8,087 bases of DNA, from assembly GCA_934434905.1 (NCBI GenBank), contig CAKSAI010000132.1, forward strand, positions 1 to 8,087, read 5' to 3'. Shown piece by piece: positions 1 to 4,878 of the stretch. The position numbers and the translations under genes were made by a program. This DNA comes from an uncultured Lachnospiraceae bacterium (GTDB taxonomy: Bacteria; Bacillota; Clostridia; Lachnospirales; Lachnospiraceae). Position 1 is the first letter of the stretch, and each line of letters begins with the position of its first letter. Below the pieces are notes generated by a model that worked only from the letters and a program-made list of their open reading frames with translations, was not told the DNA's origin and did not search any database.

Positions 1-23
1 TACAGAATTTCAGCCGATATTCC

Positions 24-52
24 TTGTTTTTTTATAAAATTTGTAATATACT
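24..52 (+). promoter_or_regulatory. Putative sigma-A promoter of the two-component operon
   Basis: A -35-like TTGTTT (24-29) and a -10-like TATACT (47-52) are separated by 17 nt. Transcription would start near 58-60, leaving a leader of about 40 nt before the TTG start at 98. The rest of 1-97 shows no coding sequence I can support. The -35 is weak, so an additional activator, possibly the LytTR regulator itself, is conceivable but not shown. Confidence 0.4.
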
Positions 53-97
53 GAGACGGAAAATATTTGACTGTTTTAAATACAAAGGAGTTCTGAT

Positions 98-811
98 TTG
101 AGGATCGCTATTGTTGACGACGATATACAAATGTGTAATCACCTGCATACTTATTTGAATGAATTGCTGGGAGATTCTTCTGATATTATCGACTTTCCAA
201 GCGGGGAGGAGTTTCTGTTCGCGTGGAAACCGGGGACGTTTGACCTTATCATTTTAGATATCTTCATGGACAGGCTTACCGGCATGGATGTTGCCCGCGA
301 GATACGCAAAACCGACCGGGATGTGCGCATCGTGTTCAGCACGACAAGCAATGAATTTGCCAGTGAGAGCTATGAGGTGAACGCCTGCTATTACCTGCAC
401 AAGCCCTTCGGCCGTGACAGAGTGAAAGCCATGCTTGACCGGATCGACCTTGCGGAAATAGAGAAAATGCGGACGGCAAAGCTGCCCGACGGCACAAGCG
501 TCCGACTTCGCAATATTATCTATGTGGACTTTGCTTCACACAGAGTAACGCTCCACAGCAAGCACAATGATGATACCGTCGTGCGCGCCTCACTTTCGGA
601 AATAGAACCGCTGTTATGTGCGTACCCGTATTTTTTCAGTCCTTCCAAGGGGATCATCGTGAACTTCTACGAAGTAACCGCACAAACCGGCGACACCTTT
701 ACCATGAGCGATGGGCGCAGCATTCCCATCAGCCGCCGCAAGGCAAAAGAGGTTTTAGAGGCATATTCCGCATTCCGGTTTGAGATCCTGAGAAAAGGAG
801 GCGAGAGATAA
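98..811 (+). CDS. LytTR-family response regulator (AgrA-like)
   Basis: Cytoplasmic two-component response regulator of 237 aa, full length for the AgrA/LytR type. Residues 1-115 form a CheY-like receiver: acidic D7-D8-D9 near the N-terminus, the likely phosphorylated D54 in LIILDIF, S81/T82 and the conserved K102-P103. Residues about 130-225 are a LytTR DNA-binding domain with the typical end ISRRKAKEV (211-219) and the preceding SPSKGIIVNF strand. The start is TTG at 98, chosen because AAAGGAG (84-90) sits 7 nt upstream and the receiver begins at once (RIAIVDDD). The stop codon overlaps the ATG of the kinase gene by one base (TAATG), so the two are translationally coupled. The partner kinase presumably phosphorylates D54. 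Targets cannot be read from this window, and no clear LytTR boxes were identified. Family assignment is secure; the process controlled is unknown. Confidence 0.93.
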   Translation: MRIAIVDDDIQMCNHLHTYLNELLGDSSDIIDFPSGEEFLFAWKPGTFDLIILDIFMDRLTGMDVAREIRKTDRDVRIVFSTTSNEFASESYEVNACYYLHKPFGRDRVKAMLDRIDLAEIEKMRTAKLPDGTSVRLRNIIYVDFASHRVTLHSKHNDDTVVRASLSEIEPLLCAYPYFFSPSKGIIVNFYEVTAQTGDTFTMSDGRSIPISRRKAKEVLEAYSAFRFEILRKGGER

Positions 812-2142
812 TGCCACCCATTTACAGAATCGCGGAGGTCGCCGTTTATTCACTGTTGAATTTTCTTCCGTTCCTCGTGTTAGCGCTTTGTCCGTTCCGC
901 CGCAGCCTGCGCTTTTCGGGAACAGTCACCGGCGTTTTGATCGGCCTTGTGACTGCTCTTCAGCTCCTGCTGGGTGCATGGGCAGCGTTTTTTTCTGCCG
1001 GACGATCAGGACTTATCAGTGCGATCAGCACCGTGATTTATGCGGCCTTTTACTTCCTTGCCGTCAAGAAACATTTCGGCAAGACCTTTTTCACGCTCCT
1101 TATGATCTCCAACATCGCAAACCTTGCGGTTATTTCGGCGAAAACATTGGAAGGACTGCTCTTTCCCACACTTGCGGTGCAGAGCTACCGCTGGTCGTTC
1201 TCACTCATGCTTTTTATCGTAGAGGCGATCCTTTCCGTTCCGCTGTTTCTCTATATGAAGACGGTATACACGCCGGCGGTGGAGAAGGAACCGTCCGGCT
1301 TTGAGTGGCGATACCTGTGGCTGATCCCTGCAACCTTCTATGTGATGTGGTACTATGCGTTTTACGGGAATATCTCTCGCACCAGCCTTGAGATCGCCCT
1401 GCGCCCGAAAAATACACTTTTTCTGTTCGTCGTCAATGTAGGTGCCATCCTGATCTACTACGTGGTTACCCGCCTGGTGCTTGAGCAGAACAAGACTCTG
1501 GAGCTGAAGGAGCGAAATCATCAGCTCACCATGCAGGCTATGCAGTATGGGAATCTGCAGGAGAAGATCACCGAGGCGCGCCGGGCCAAGCACGATGTGC
1601 GCCATCACATCGCCTTGATGCAGGAGTATCTGAACAACGGAGATCTGCCTGCTCTTAGTGAGTATCTGAGCCAATACGGTGCAAGCCTGCCGGACGATTC
1701 ACTGATCTGCTTCTGCGAAAACACCGCCGCCAATGCCGTGCTGCTCTATTTCGCACAGCAGGCAAAGAACAGCAGGATCGACTATATCGTGAAAGCCGTG
1801 ATCCCGAATGATACCGCCGTCTCGGAAACGGACATCTCCGTTCTGTTCGGCAACCTGCTTGAAAATGCACTTGATGCCTGCAAAGCCGAAAGTGCAGAGG
1901 ACAAGAAGATCATTGTCCGGGCAAGCACCGACGGCGGTTCGCTCTGTATTACGGTGGACAACACCTTCACCGGCACGCTTAGGCAGACAAACGACGGCGA
2001 CCTCATCTCAACCAAGCACAAGGGTATGGGTTTGGGTACCCGGTCTGTAAGGAGCATTGTGGAACAGTACAACGGCGTCTGCCGGTTTGAAGCAAAGGAC
2101 GGGATGTTCTATGCTTCGGTTTTGTGTCAGAGGCCTATATGA
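811..2142 (+). CDS. Membrane sensor histidine kinase, GHKL/AgrC-like
   Basis: Sensor kinase of 443 aa paired with the preceding regulator. The N-terminal half (about 8-222) holds six or seven hydrophobic membrane segments (roughly 8-28, 37-60, 68-85, 92-112, 128-150, 167-185, 202-222). A coiled linker (225-258) follows, then the dimerisation/phosphoacceptor segment KHDVRHH with H261 as the likely phosphorylated histidine. The catalytic GHKL ATPase has an N box GNLLENALDAC (347-357; N348, N352) and a glycine-rich G box KHKGMGLG (402-409). This architecture is that of AgrC/quorum-sensing kinases that bind a small peptide through the membrane domain; the ligand is inferred, not seen. AAAGGAGG lies just upstream of the ATG. 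No AgrB peptidase or AgrD peptide gene follows: the next gene is convergent and starts 7 nt after the stop, with no terminator in the gap. Confidence 0.92.
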   Translation: MPPIYRIAEVAVYSLLNFLPFLVLALCPFRRSLRFSGTVTGVLIGLVTALQLLLGAWAAFFSAGRSGLISAISTVIYAAFYFLAVKKHFGKTFFTLLMISNIANLAVISAKTLEGLLFPTLAVQSYRWSFSLMLFIVEAILSVPLFLYMKTVYTPAVEKEPSGFEWRYLWLIPATFYVMWYYAFYGNISRTSLEIALRPKNTLFLFVVNVGAILIYYVVTRLVLEQNKTLELKERNHQLTMQAMQYGNLQEKITEARRAKHDVRHHIALMQEYLNNGDLPALSEYLSQYGASLPDDSLICFCENTAANAVLLYFAQQAKNSRIDYIVKAVIPNDTAVSETDISVLFGNLLENALDACKAESAEDKKIIVRASTDGGSLCITVDNTFTGTLRQTNDGDLISTKHKGMGLGTRSVRSIVEQYNGVCRFEAKDGMFYASVLCQRPI

Positions 2143-2149
2143 ATATCCG

Positions 2150-2887
2150 TCAAGTTTCTTTGTTTTCGCTGTCTGCGGACATTTTCTCTGCCGCACGGCG
2201 AAGTATTTCATCAAGATTTTCTTCTGATAGAGCGCCGGGGTAGTCCGCTTCAAAGGATTGCAGCGTCGCTTTGTTTTCCGCTTCGCTTTTTTTCGTTTCT
2301 TCAAAAGCCTCGCCGTAGTTTTCCTTATCCATCGTCCGTTCTATAAACGCCACCGATGCCTGCGGCAGCGCCGACCAATCACCGTACAGATCCGTGACGG
2401 CCTTTCTGATTTGTTCAAACGTCAGTGGCGTTCCTTTGTCCCGATGTGCTTTCAGTATTCCGATCACATCCGACAGGTCGTGCTTATACTTTCTTCCCGC
2501 CATCAGCTTCATAGCAACCATATATTCAGCCGTTACGGTACGCACTTCAAGCAGATTGGAAAAGGTCTTGTAATACACCGAGTGTTCCACCAGCCTCGGT
2601 GAATAGGACGTGGTTTTCATAAAATCCGTATTCAGCCAGCCGTTTGGGAGATTGAATTTATCTCCCACCTGATTGATTGCCTGCTTCATTGCCGAGGAGG
2701 ATATGATAACGGCGTCCATGTCGTAGGTCGTGTCACGGAAACCGTAGTTGACCAGCACCGATGCTCCACCGATCAGAATAATCTCGGCAGGCATAGCTTT
2801 CCCGTTCAGCTTGCGAAATACTTTGGCAAGTTCCCGCAGATAAAAATCAAGTTTTTCCTTGTTAAAGGCAATTTCATTAGATGACAT
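2150..2887 (-). CDS. DUF6036/AbiEii-like nucleotidyltransferase
   Basis: Predicted cytoplasmic protein of 245 aa with a nucleotidyltransferase-fold signature. A hydrophobic strand ends in G40-G41-A-S, and about 10 residues later comes R51-D-T-T-Y-D56-M-D58, the pair of acidic residues expected to bind metal. A second conserved block, MKLMAGRKYKHDLSDV (126-141), gives K127, R132, K135 and D137/D140, as in AbiEii/MNT-type relatives. The tail (190-245) is charged and probably helical. Its ATG overlaps the end of the XRE gene by 11 nt, with GAGGTG a few bases upstream, so the two are one transcriptional unit. Relatives act as toxin-like transferases (AbiE, MenT), but the substrate of this family is not known to me and none is claimed. 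The XRE-nucleotidyltransferase order resembles an antitoxin-toxin operon; that function is inference. Confidence 0.78.
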   Translation of the reverse strand: MSSNEIAFNKEKLDFYLRELAKVFRKLNGKAMPAEIILIGGASVLVNYGFRDTTYDMDAVIISSSAMKQAINQVGDKFNLPNGWLNTDFMKTTSYSPRLVEHSVYYKTFSNLLEVRTVTAEYMVAMKLMAGRKYKHDLSDVIGILKAHRDKGTPLTFEQIRKAVTDLYGDWSALPQASVAFIERTMDKENYGEAFEETKKSEAENKATLQSFEADYPGALSEENLDEILRRAAEKMSADSENKET

Positions 2888-3473
2888 TACGCACCTCGTT
2901 TTCTGCTATATTGAAGTTTCTGAATTCGGGAATAGCGTCATCAAGGCTTTCTGTTATCATGTTATCGTCATCCATAACCTTTGCCATAGCGATCACGCTT
3001 TGCGGATAGATGGGTTCTGCGAGTCTTTGCTTTCTCATGTCGCTGTAGGCATTGCACAGCGGCAGATCGTTTTCGCGGCTGAGATAATCCACCATTGCCA
3101 GCAGATAGAACGCCTGCAGATACTGTTTTTTGTTATAATAACTCCGTATCTCATTGGATTTTAAGGTTTCCACGATAAACGGTATATCACCACAGTCCTT
3201 CACTCTGTGACAAACATTGCTTTTGAAAAGCTCGAAGGAAATGGTTTTTGGCACGGTATCAGCTCCTTTCACAGCATCGGCAATCAAGTCTTCAATCGTC
3301 ACATGAAGAACCTGCGCCAGCTTATACAGCGTTTCGGCTGAGCATTTTTCAATCTGCGCCTGTCCGCTGCAAATATTATTTAATGTAGCATGAGGGACGC
3401 CGCTGAGTACTGCAAGGCGGTATTTTGTCATGCCTTTTTCCTTGAGAATTTCATTGATATTCATCTTCCGCAC
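2877..3473 (-). CDS. XRE-family HTH regulator paired with the nucleotidyltransferase
   Basis: DNA-binding protein of 198 aa from GTG at 3473, or 195 aa from ATG at 3464. GGAGAGG upstream suits the GTG slightly better, while MNINEILKEKG from the ATG is the natural domain start. Residues about 5-65 form a Cro/C1-type helix-turn-helix, with MTKYRLAVLSGVPHATLNNI (15-34) covering the first helices and the recognition helix. Residues 75-198 are a separate, largely helical domain with AFYLLAMVDYLSRENDLPLC (121-140), of a type recurring with XRE proteins of Clostridia and without known function. It is the first gene of a two-gene operon, transcribed from a consensus promoter at 3576-3604 with a palindrome in the spacer, which suggests autorepression. 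The likely role is antitoxin-like repressor of the overlapping nucleotidyltransferase gene; this is inferred from gene order only. Confidence 0.82.
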   Translation of the reverse strand: MRKMNINEILKEKGMTKYRLAVLSGVPHATLNNICSGQAQIEKCSAETLYKLAQVLHVTIEDLIADAVKGADTVPKTISFELFKSNVCHRVKDCGDIPFIVETLKSNEIRSYYNKKQYLQAFYLLAMVDYLSRENDLPLCNAYSDMRKQRLAEPIYPQSVIAMAKVMDDDNMITESLDDAIPEFRNFNIAENEVRNVI

Positions 3474-3498
3474 CGCCTCTCCACAAGTATTTCTATCT

Positions 3499-3564
3499 CA
3501 GATATTCTGACAGACCGTATCTGTATGAACGTTCCCTATCCTTTCATACGTTCTGCATTCGTAT
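3499..3564 (-). other. Leader with overlapping inverted repeats
   Basis: The untranslated leader of the XRE operon (3474 to about 3569) holds four inverted repeats. These are 3499-3504 with 3518-3523 (CAGATA/TATCTG), 3523-3528 with 3544-3549 (GTATGA/TCATAC), 3527-3532 with 3548-3553 (GAACGT/ACGTTC) and 3546-3550 with 3560-3564 (ATACG/CGTAT). The last three share bases, so they cannot all form together. They could be alternative RNA hairpins or additional protein sites. No known riboswitch class was recognised. Confidence 0.35.
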
Positions 3565-3575
3565 CACCTATGCAC

Positions 3576-3604
3576 ATTATATCGGTCAACCGAAATATTG
3601 TCAA
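3576..3604 (-). promoter_or_regulatory. Consensus sigma-A promoter of the XRE/nucleotidyltransferase operon
   Basis: Read on the minus strand, a perfect TTGACA (3599-3604) and a perfect TATAAT (3576-3581) are separated by exactly 17 nt. It points at the XRE gene, with a start near 3569 and a leader of about 95 nt. Such a full match would be strongly active, so a repressor is expected. Confidence 0.85.
3582..3593 (-). promoter_or_regulatory. Palindrome in promoter spacer, putative operator
   Basis: The sequence has 5-bp arms TCGGT/ACCGA around a 2-bp centre and lies wholly between the -35 and -10 boxes of the XRE promoter, next to the -10. A dimeric XRE protein bound here would block RNA polymerase. 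Binding by the adjacent XRE protein is inferred from position. Confidence 0.5.
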
Positions 3605-3642
3605 GAGGTGATCCGAATTTGATAGTCTTCAAAAGGAAGGGG

Positions 3643-3684
3643 AGGAAGGTTCAACTACCACGGTAGATGCAACCTTCCTTTTTT
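3643..3684 (+). terminator. Strong intrinsic terminator (+ strand), perhaps shared
   Basis: A 9-bp perfect stem AGGAAGGTT (3643-3651) pairs with AACCTTCCT (3671-3679). It encloses a small inner hairpin CTAC/GTAG (3655-3658, 3663-3666) and is followed by a T-run (3679-3684). As a + strand terminator it is textbook, yet no + strand gene ends just before it. On the minus strand it lies 14 nt beyond the cupin stop codon, but there the run after the stem is CCCCTTCCTTTT, a poorer terminator. It may therefore serve the cupin gene and also stop + transcripts reading through from the kinase operon. Confidence 0.7.
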
Positions 3685-3697
3685 ACTAATAAATGTG

Positions 3698-4114
3698 TCA
3701 ATATTCTTCCTTCTCCGCCTCTGCTTTGGTCCGATGTACCGTTCCCCTTGCGTGATTCGGCGGCGCATATACGGATGACAGTCTCAGCGGGCATCTCCCG
3801 GTATTCATTACATTATGCCAGGTTCCCGCAGGCACAAAGACAACATCTCCTCTGCACAGGTTCTCCTGAAAATCCTGTCTGCACTGAGTTCTCCCCATAC
3901 TTACCATACCGCTTCCATGCTCCACCCGGATCATCTGATCTGCATCGGCATGCATCTCCAGTCCGATATCTCCGCATGGCGGGATACACATGAGCGTCAT
4001 CTGCCCGTGCTCACCCGTCCATATTGCAGTGCGGAAATTCCCATTTGCCATGGCCATTTGTTCCACATTGGTCACGTATGGATTGGGTCCATAGTCTGCC
4101 TGTCTTACATACAT
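3698..4114 (-). CDS. Small single-domain cupin protein
   Basis: Cytoplasmic protein of 138 aa forming one cupin beta-barrel, full length for its group. Cupin motif 1 covers 48-67 (GDIGLEMHADADQ...G) with H55, D57, Q60 and E65. Motif 2 is GDVVFVPAGTWHNVMNTG (89-106), with P95, G97, H100 and N104. A conserved-looking tail HARGTVHRTK (121-130) follows. Relatives are often annotated as mannose-6-phosphate-isomerase-like cupins, but nothing here shows an enzymatic activity; a role in sugar or small-molecule binding is a guess. In motif 1 the second histidine is replaced by D57, which appears usual in this subgroup. The start is ATG at 4114, with GGAG 10 nt upstream. It stands alone, divergent from the HigBA cassette, with the terminator hairpin at 3643-3684 downstream. 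Confidence 0.85.
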   Translation of the reverse strand: MYVRQADYGPNPYVTNVEQMAMANGNFRTAIWTGEHGQMTLMCIPPCGDIGLEMHADADQMIRVEHGSGMVSMGRTQCRQDFQENLCRGDVVFVPAGTWHNVMNTGRCPLRLSSVYAPPNHARGTVHRTKAEAEKEEY

Positions 4115-4151
4115 TTTATAATTACTCCAACGCTCTTTTCCATATCATATG

Positions 4152-4181
4152 TTTTCACTGAAAATCGGTGATATTTTCACT
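4152..4181. promoter_or_regulatory. Repeats in the cupin/toxin divergent region
   Basis: A direct repeat TTTTCACT occurs at 4152-4159 and 4174-4181, 22 bp apart start to start (about two helical turns). It interlocks with an inverted repeat TGAAAAT (4159-4165) and ATTTTCA (4173-4179) around a 7-nt loop. This lies between two divergent genes and just upstream of the -35 box at 4188, a good place for a regulator site. Which protein binds is unknown. Confidence 0.35.
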
Positions 4182-4187
4182 TTTATG

Positions 4188-4216
4188 TTGCACCGCGCAT
4201 TATGATGTTATATAAT
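4188..4216 (+). promoter_or_regulatory. Putative promoter of the HigBA-type cassette
   Basis: TTGCAC (4188-4193), a 17-nt spacer and a perfect TATAAT (4211-4216) point to the toxin-antitoxin pair. Transcription would begin near 4222-4224. The -10 box overlaps the first ATG of the toxin frame (4215), so that codon would not be in the message made from this promoter. Confidence 0.55.
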
Positions 4217-4532
4217 GTTTTTAGAACATATGTTCGATTATGTAAAACCTTTTATTTTAAAGAAAGATATAATTACGCGATTTCGATCATTGACTTATGA
4301 TAGCATTAGTGCTATCATAAGTTTAGGGCTTCCACATAATGTCACAAAACATATTGACGAAGACCTCTGGGAGCTGCGTCCTGGGAATAATCGTATTTTT
4401 TATTTCTTCTATAACGATAATTGTTTTGTACTTCTTCACAGTTTTCGTAAAAAAGCGCAAAAAACTCCACGCCGCGAAATTGATAAAGCAAAAGCAAAGC
4501 GTGATGATTACCTATCCCGGAAGGAGGATTGA
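4215..4532 (+). CDS. higB: HigB/RelE-type (Gp49-like) toxin, N-terminus doubtful
   Basis: 105-aa frame whose C-terminal two thirds match the Gp49-like HigB/RelE mRNA-interferase family: LGLPHNVTKHIDEDLWELRP (37-56), R60, IFYFFYNDNCFVLLHSF (61-77), FRKKAQKTPRREIDKAK (77-93). Such toxins usually cleave translated mRNA at the ribosome and are neutralised by the HTH protein encoded next. The N-terminus is odd. The usual first strand and the PVxxF segment are missing, ATG 4215 overlaps a -10 box, and neither it nor ATG 4230 has a Shine-Dalgarno sequence. Residues 27-36 are encoded by a 30-bp perfect palindrome. It could be a functional short or leaderless form, or a toxin with a damaged 5' end. 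The stop is 5 nt before the antitoxin ATG. The region is visibly A+T-richer than its flanks, suggesting acquisition. Confidence 0.65.
   Translation: MFLEHMFDYVKPFILKKDIITRFRSLTYDSISAIISLGLPHNVTKHIDEDLWELRPGNNRIFYFFYNDNCFVLLHSFRKKAQKTPRREIDKAKAKRDDYLSRKED
4290..4322 (+). promoter_or_regulatory. 30-bp perfect palindrome with embedded promoter-like boxes
   Basis: Arms ACTTATGATAGCA (4293-4305) and TGCTATCATAAGT (4310-4322) are exact reverse complements around TTAG, inside the toxin reading frame. The same stretch offers TTGACT (4290-4295), a 17-nt spacer and TATCAT (4313-4318). A repressor on the palindrome would therefore cover this whole promoter, as in autoregulated toxin-antitoxin operons. 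It could alternatively be an RNA hairpin or a small palindromic insertion of 10 codons. The palindrome itself is certain; its role is inferred. Confidence 0.6.
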
Positions 4533-4537
4533 TTAAA

Positions 4538-4810
4538 ATGAAGAGTTGGAATGATTATAAGGATCATGTCAAAAAAATTGACCCAAATGGCAGCCGTGAT
4601 ATTACTGATATTGAGGAACAAGCCCGTATTATCAGCACTATCATCAAGCAGCGTAATGCACTTGGATTAAGTCAGCGTGATTTAGCATCCATCTGTAACA
4701 TTCCTCAATCATCTGTGGCGCGAATCGAATCCCTTCAAACCACACCCAATCTAGCCACTCTTTTGAAATTATTGCGGCCTTTAGGGCTAAAATTAACGGT
4801 ATCGAGATAA
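4538..4810 (+). CDS. higA: HigA-type XRE antitoxin
   Basis: 90-aa DNA-binding protein placed directly after the HigB-like toxin gene, the normal order for HigBA. The start is ATG at 4538, because AAGGAGG (4521-4527) is 10 nt upstream; the in-frame TTG at 4529 lies only 1 nt after this site and is too close. Residues about 30-86 form a Cro/C1-type helix-turn-helix, with GLSQRDLASICNIPQSSVAR (43-62) as its core and TPNLATLLKLLRPLGLKL (70-87) as the last helices. The N-terminal 29 residues are the likely toxin-contact extension. It would bind the toxin and repress the operon, probably through the palindrome at 4293-4322 (inferred). Unlike the toxin, it looks complete with a good ribosome binding site. 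Confidence 0.85.
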   Translation: MKSWNDYKDHVKKIDPNGSRDITDIEEQARIISTIIKQRNALGLSQRDLASICNIPQSSVARIESLQTTPNLATLLKLLRPLGLKLTVSR

Positions 4811-4839
4811 GCAGAGGGACATCACTTCCCTCTGCTTTT
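4809..4839 (+). terminator. Intrinsic terminator after the antitoxin gene
   Basis: An 11-bp perfect stem AAGCAGAGGGA (4809-4819) and TCCCTCTGCTT (4827-4837) with a 7-nt loop ends in TTTT (4836-4839). It begins at the antitoxin stop codon. On the opposite strand it lies about 40 nt beyond kdgK, but the T-run there is poor, so help for that operon would be partial. Confidence 0.75.
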
Positions 4840-4878
4840 GAAATACGAAGTTTTTCTCCTTCTCACACCATAACCCTA

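Noticed and set aside
1201..1674. A minus-strand frame of 157 codons inside the kinase gene
   Set aside because: Shadow of the histidine kinase frame; no domain or ribosome binding site, and the + strand protein has all expected motifs.
2271..2305. A possible + strand terminator (AGCG...CGCT followed by a T-run) after the kinase
   Set aside because: The stem is only about 4 bp with a long loop and lies in coding sequence of the nucleotidyltransferase.
4529..4537. TTG 4529 as the antitoxin start
   Set aside because: It is 1 nt from the AAGGAGG box; ATG 4538 has workable spacing and gives the natural N-terminus.
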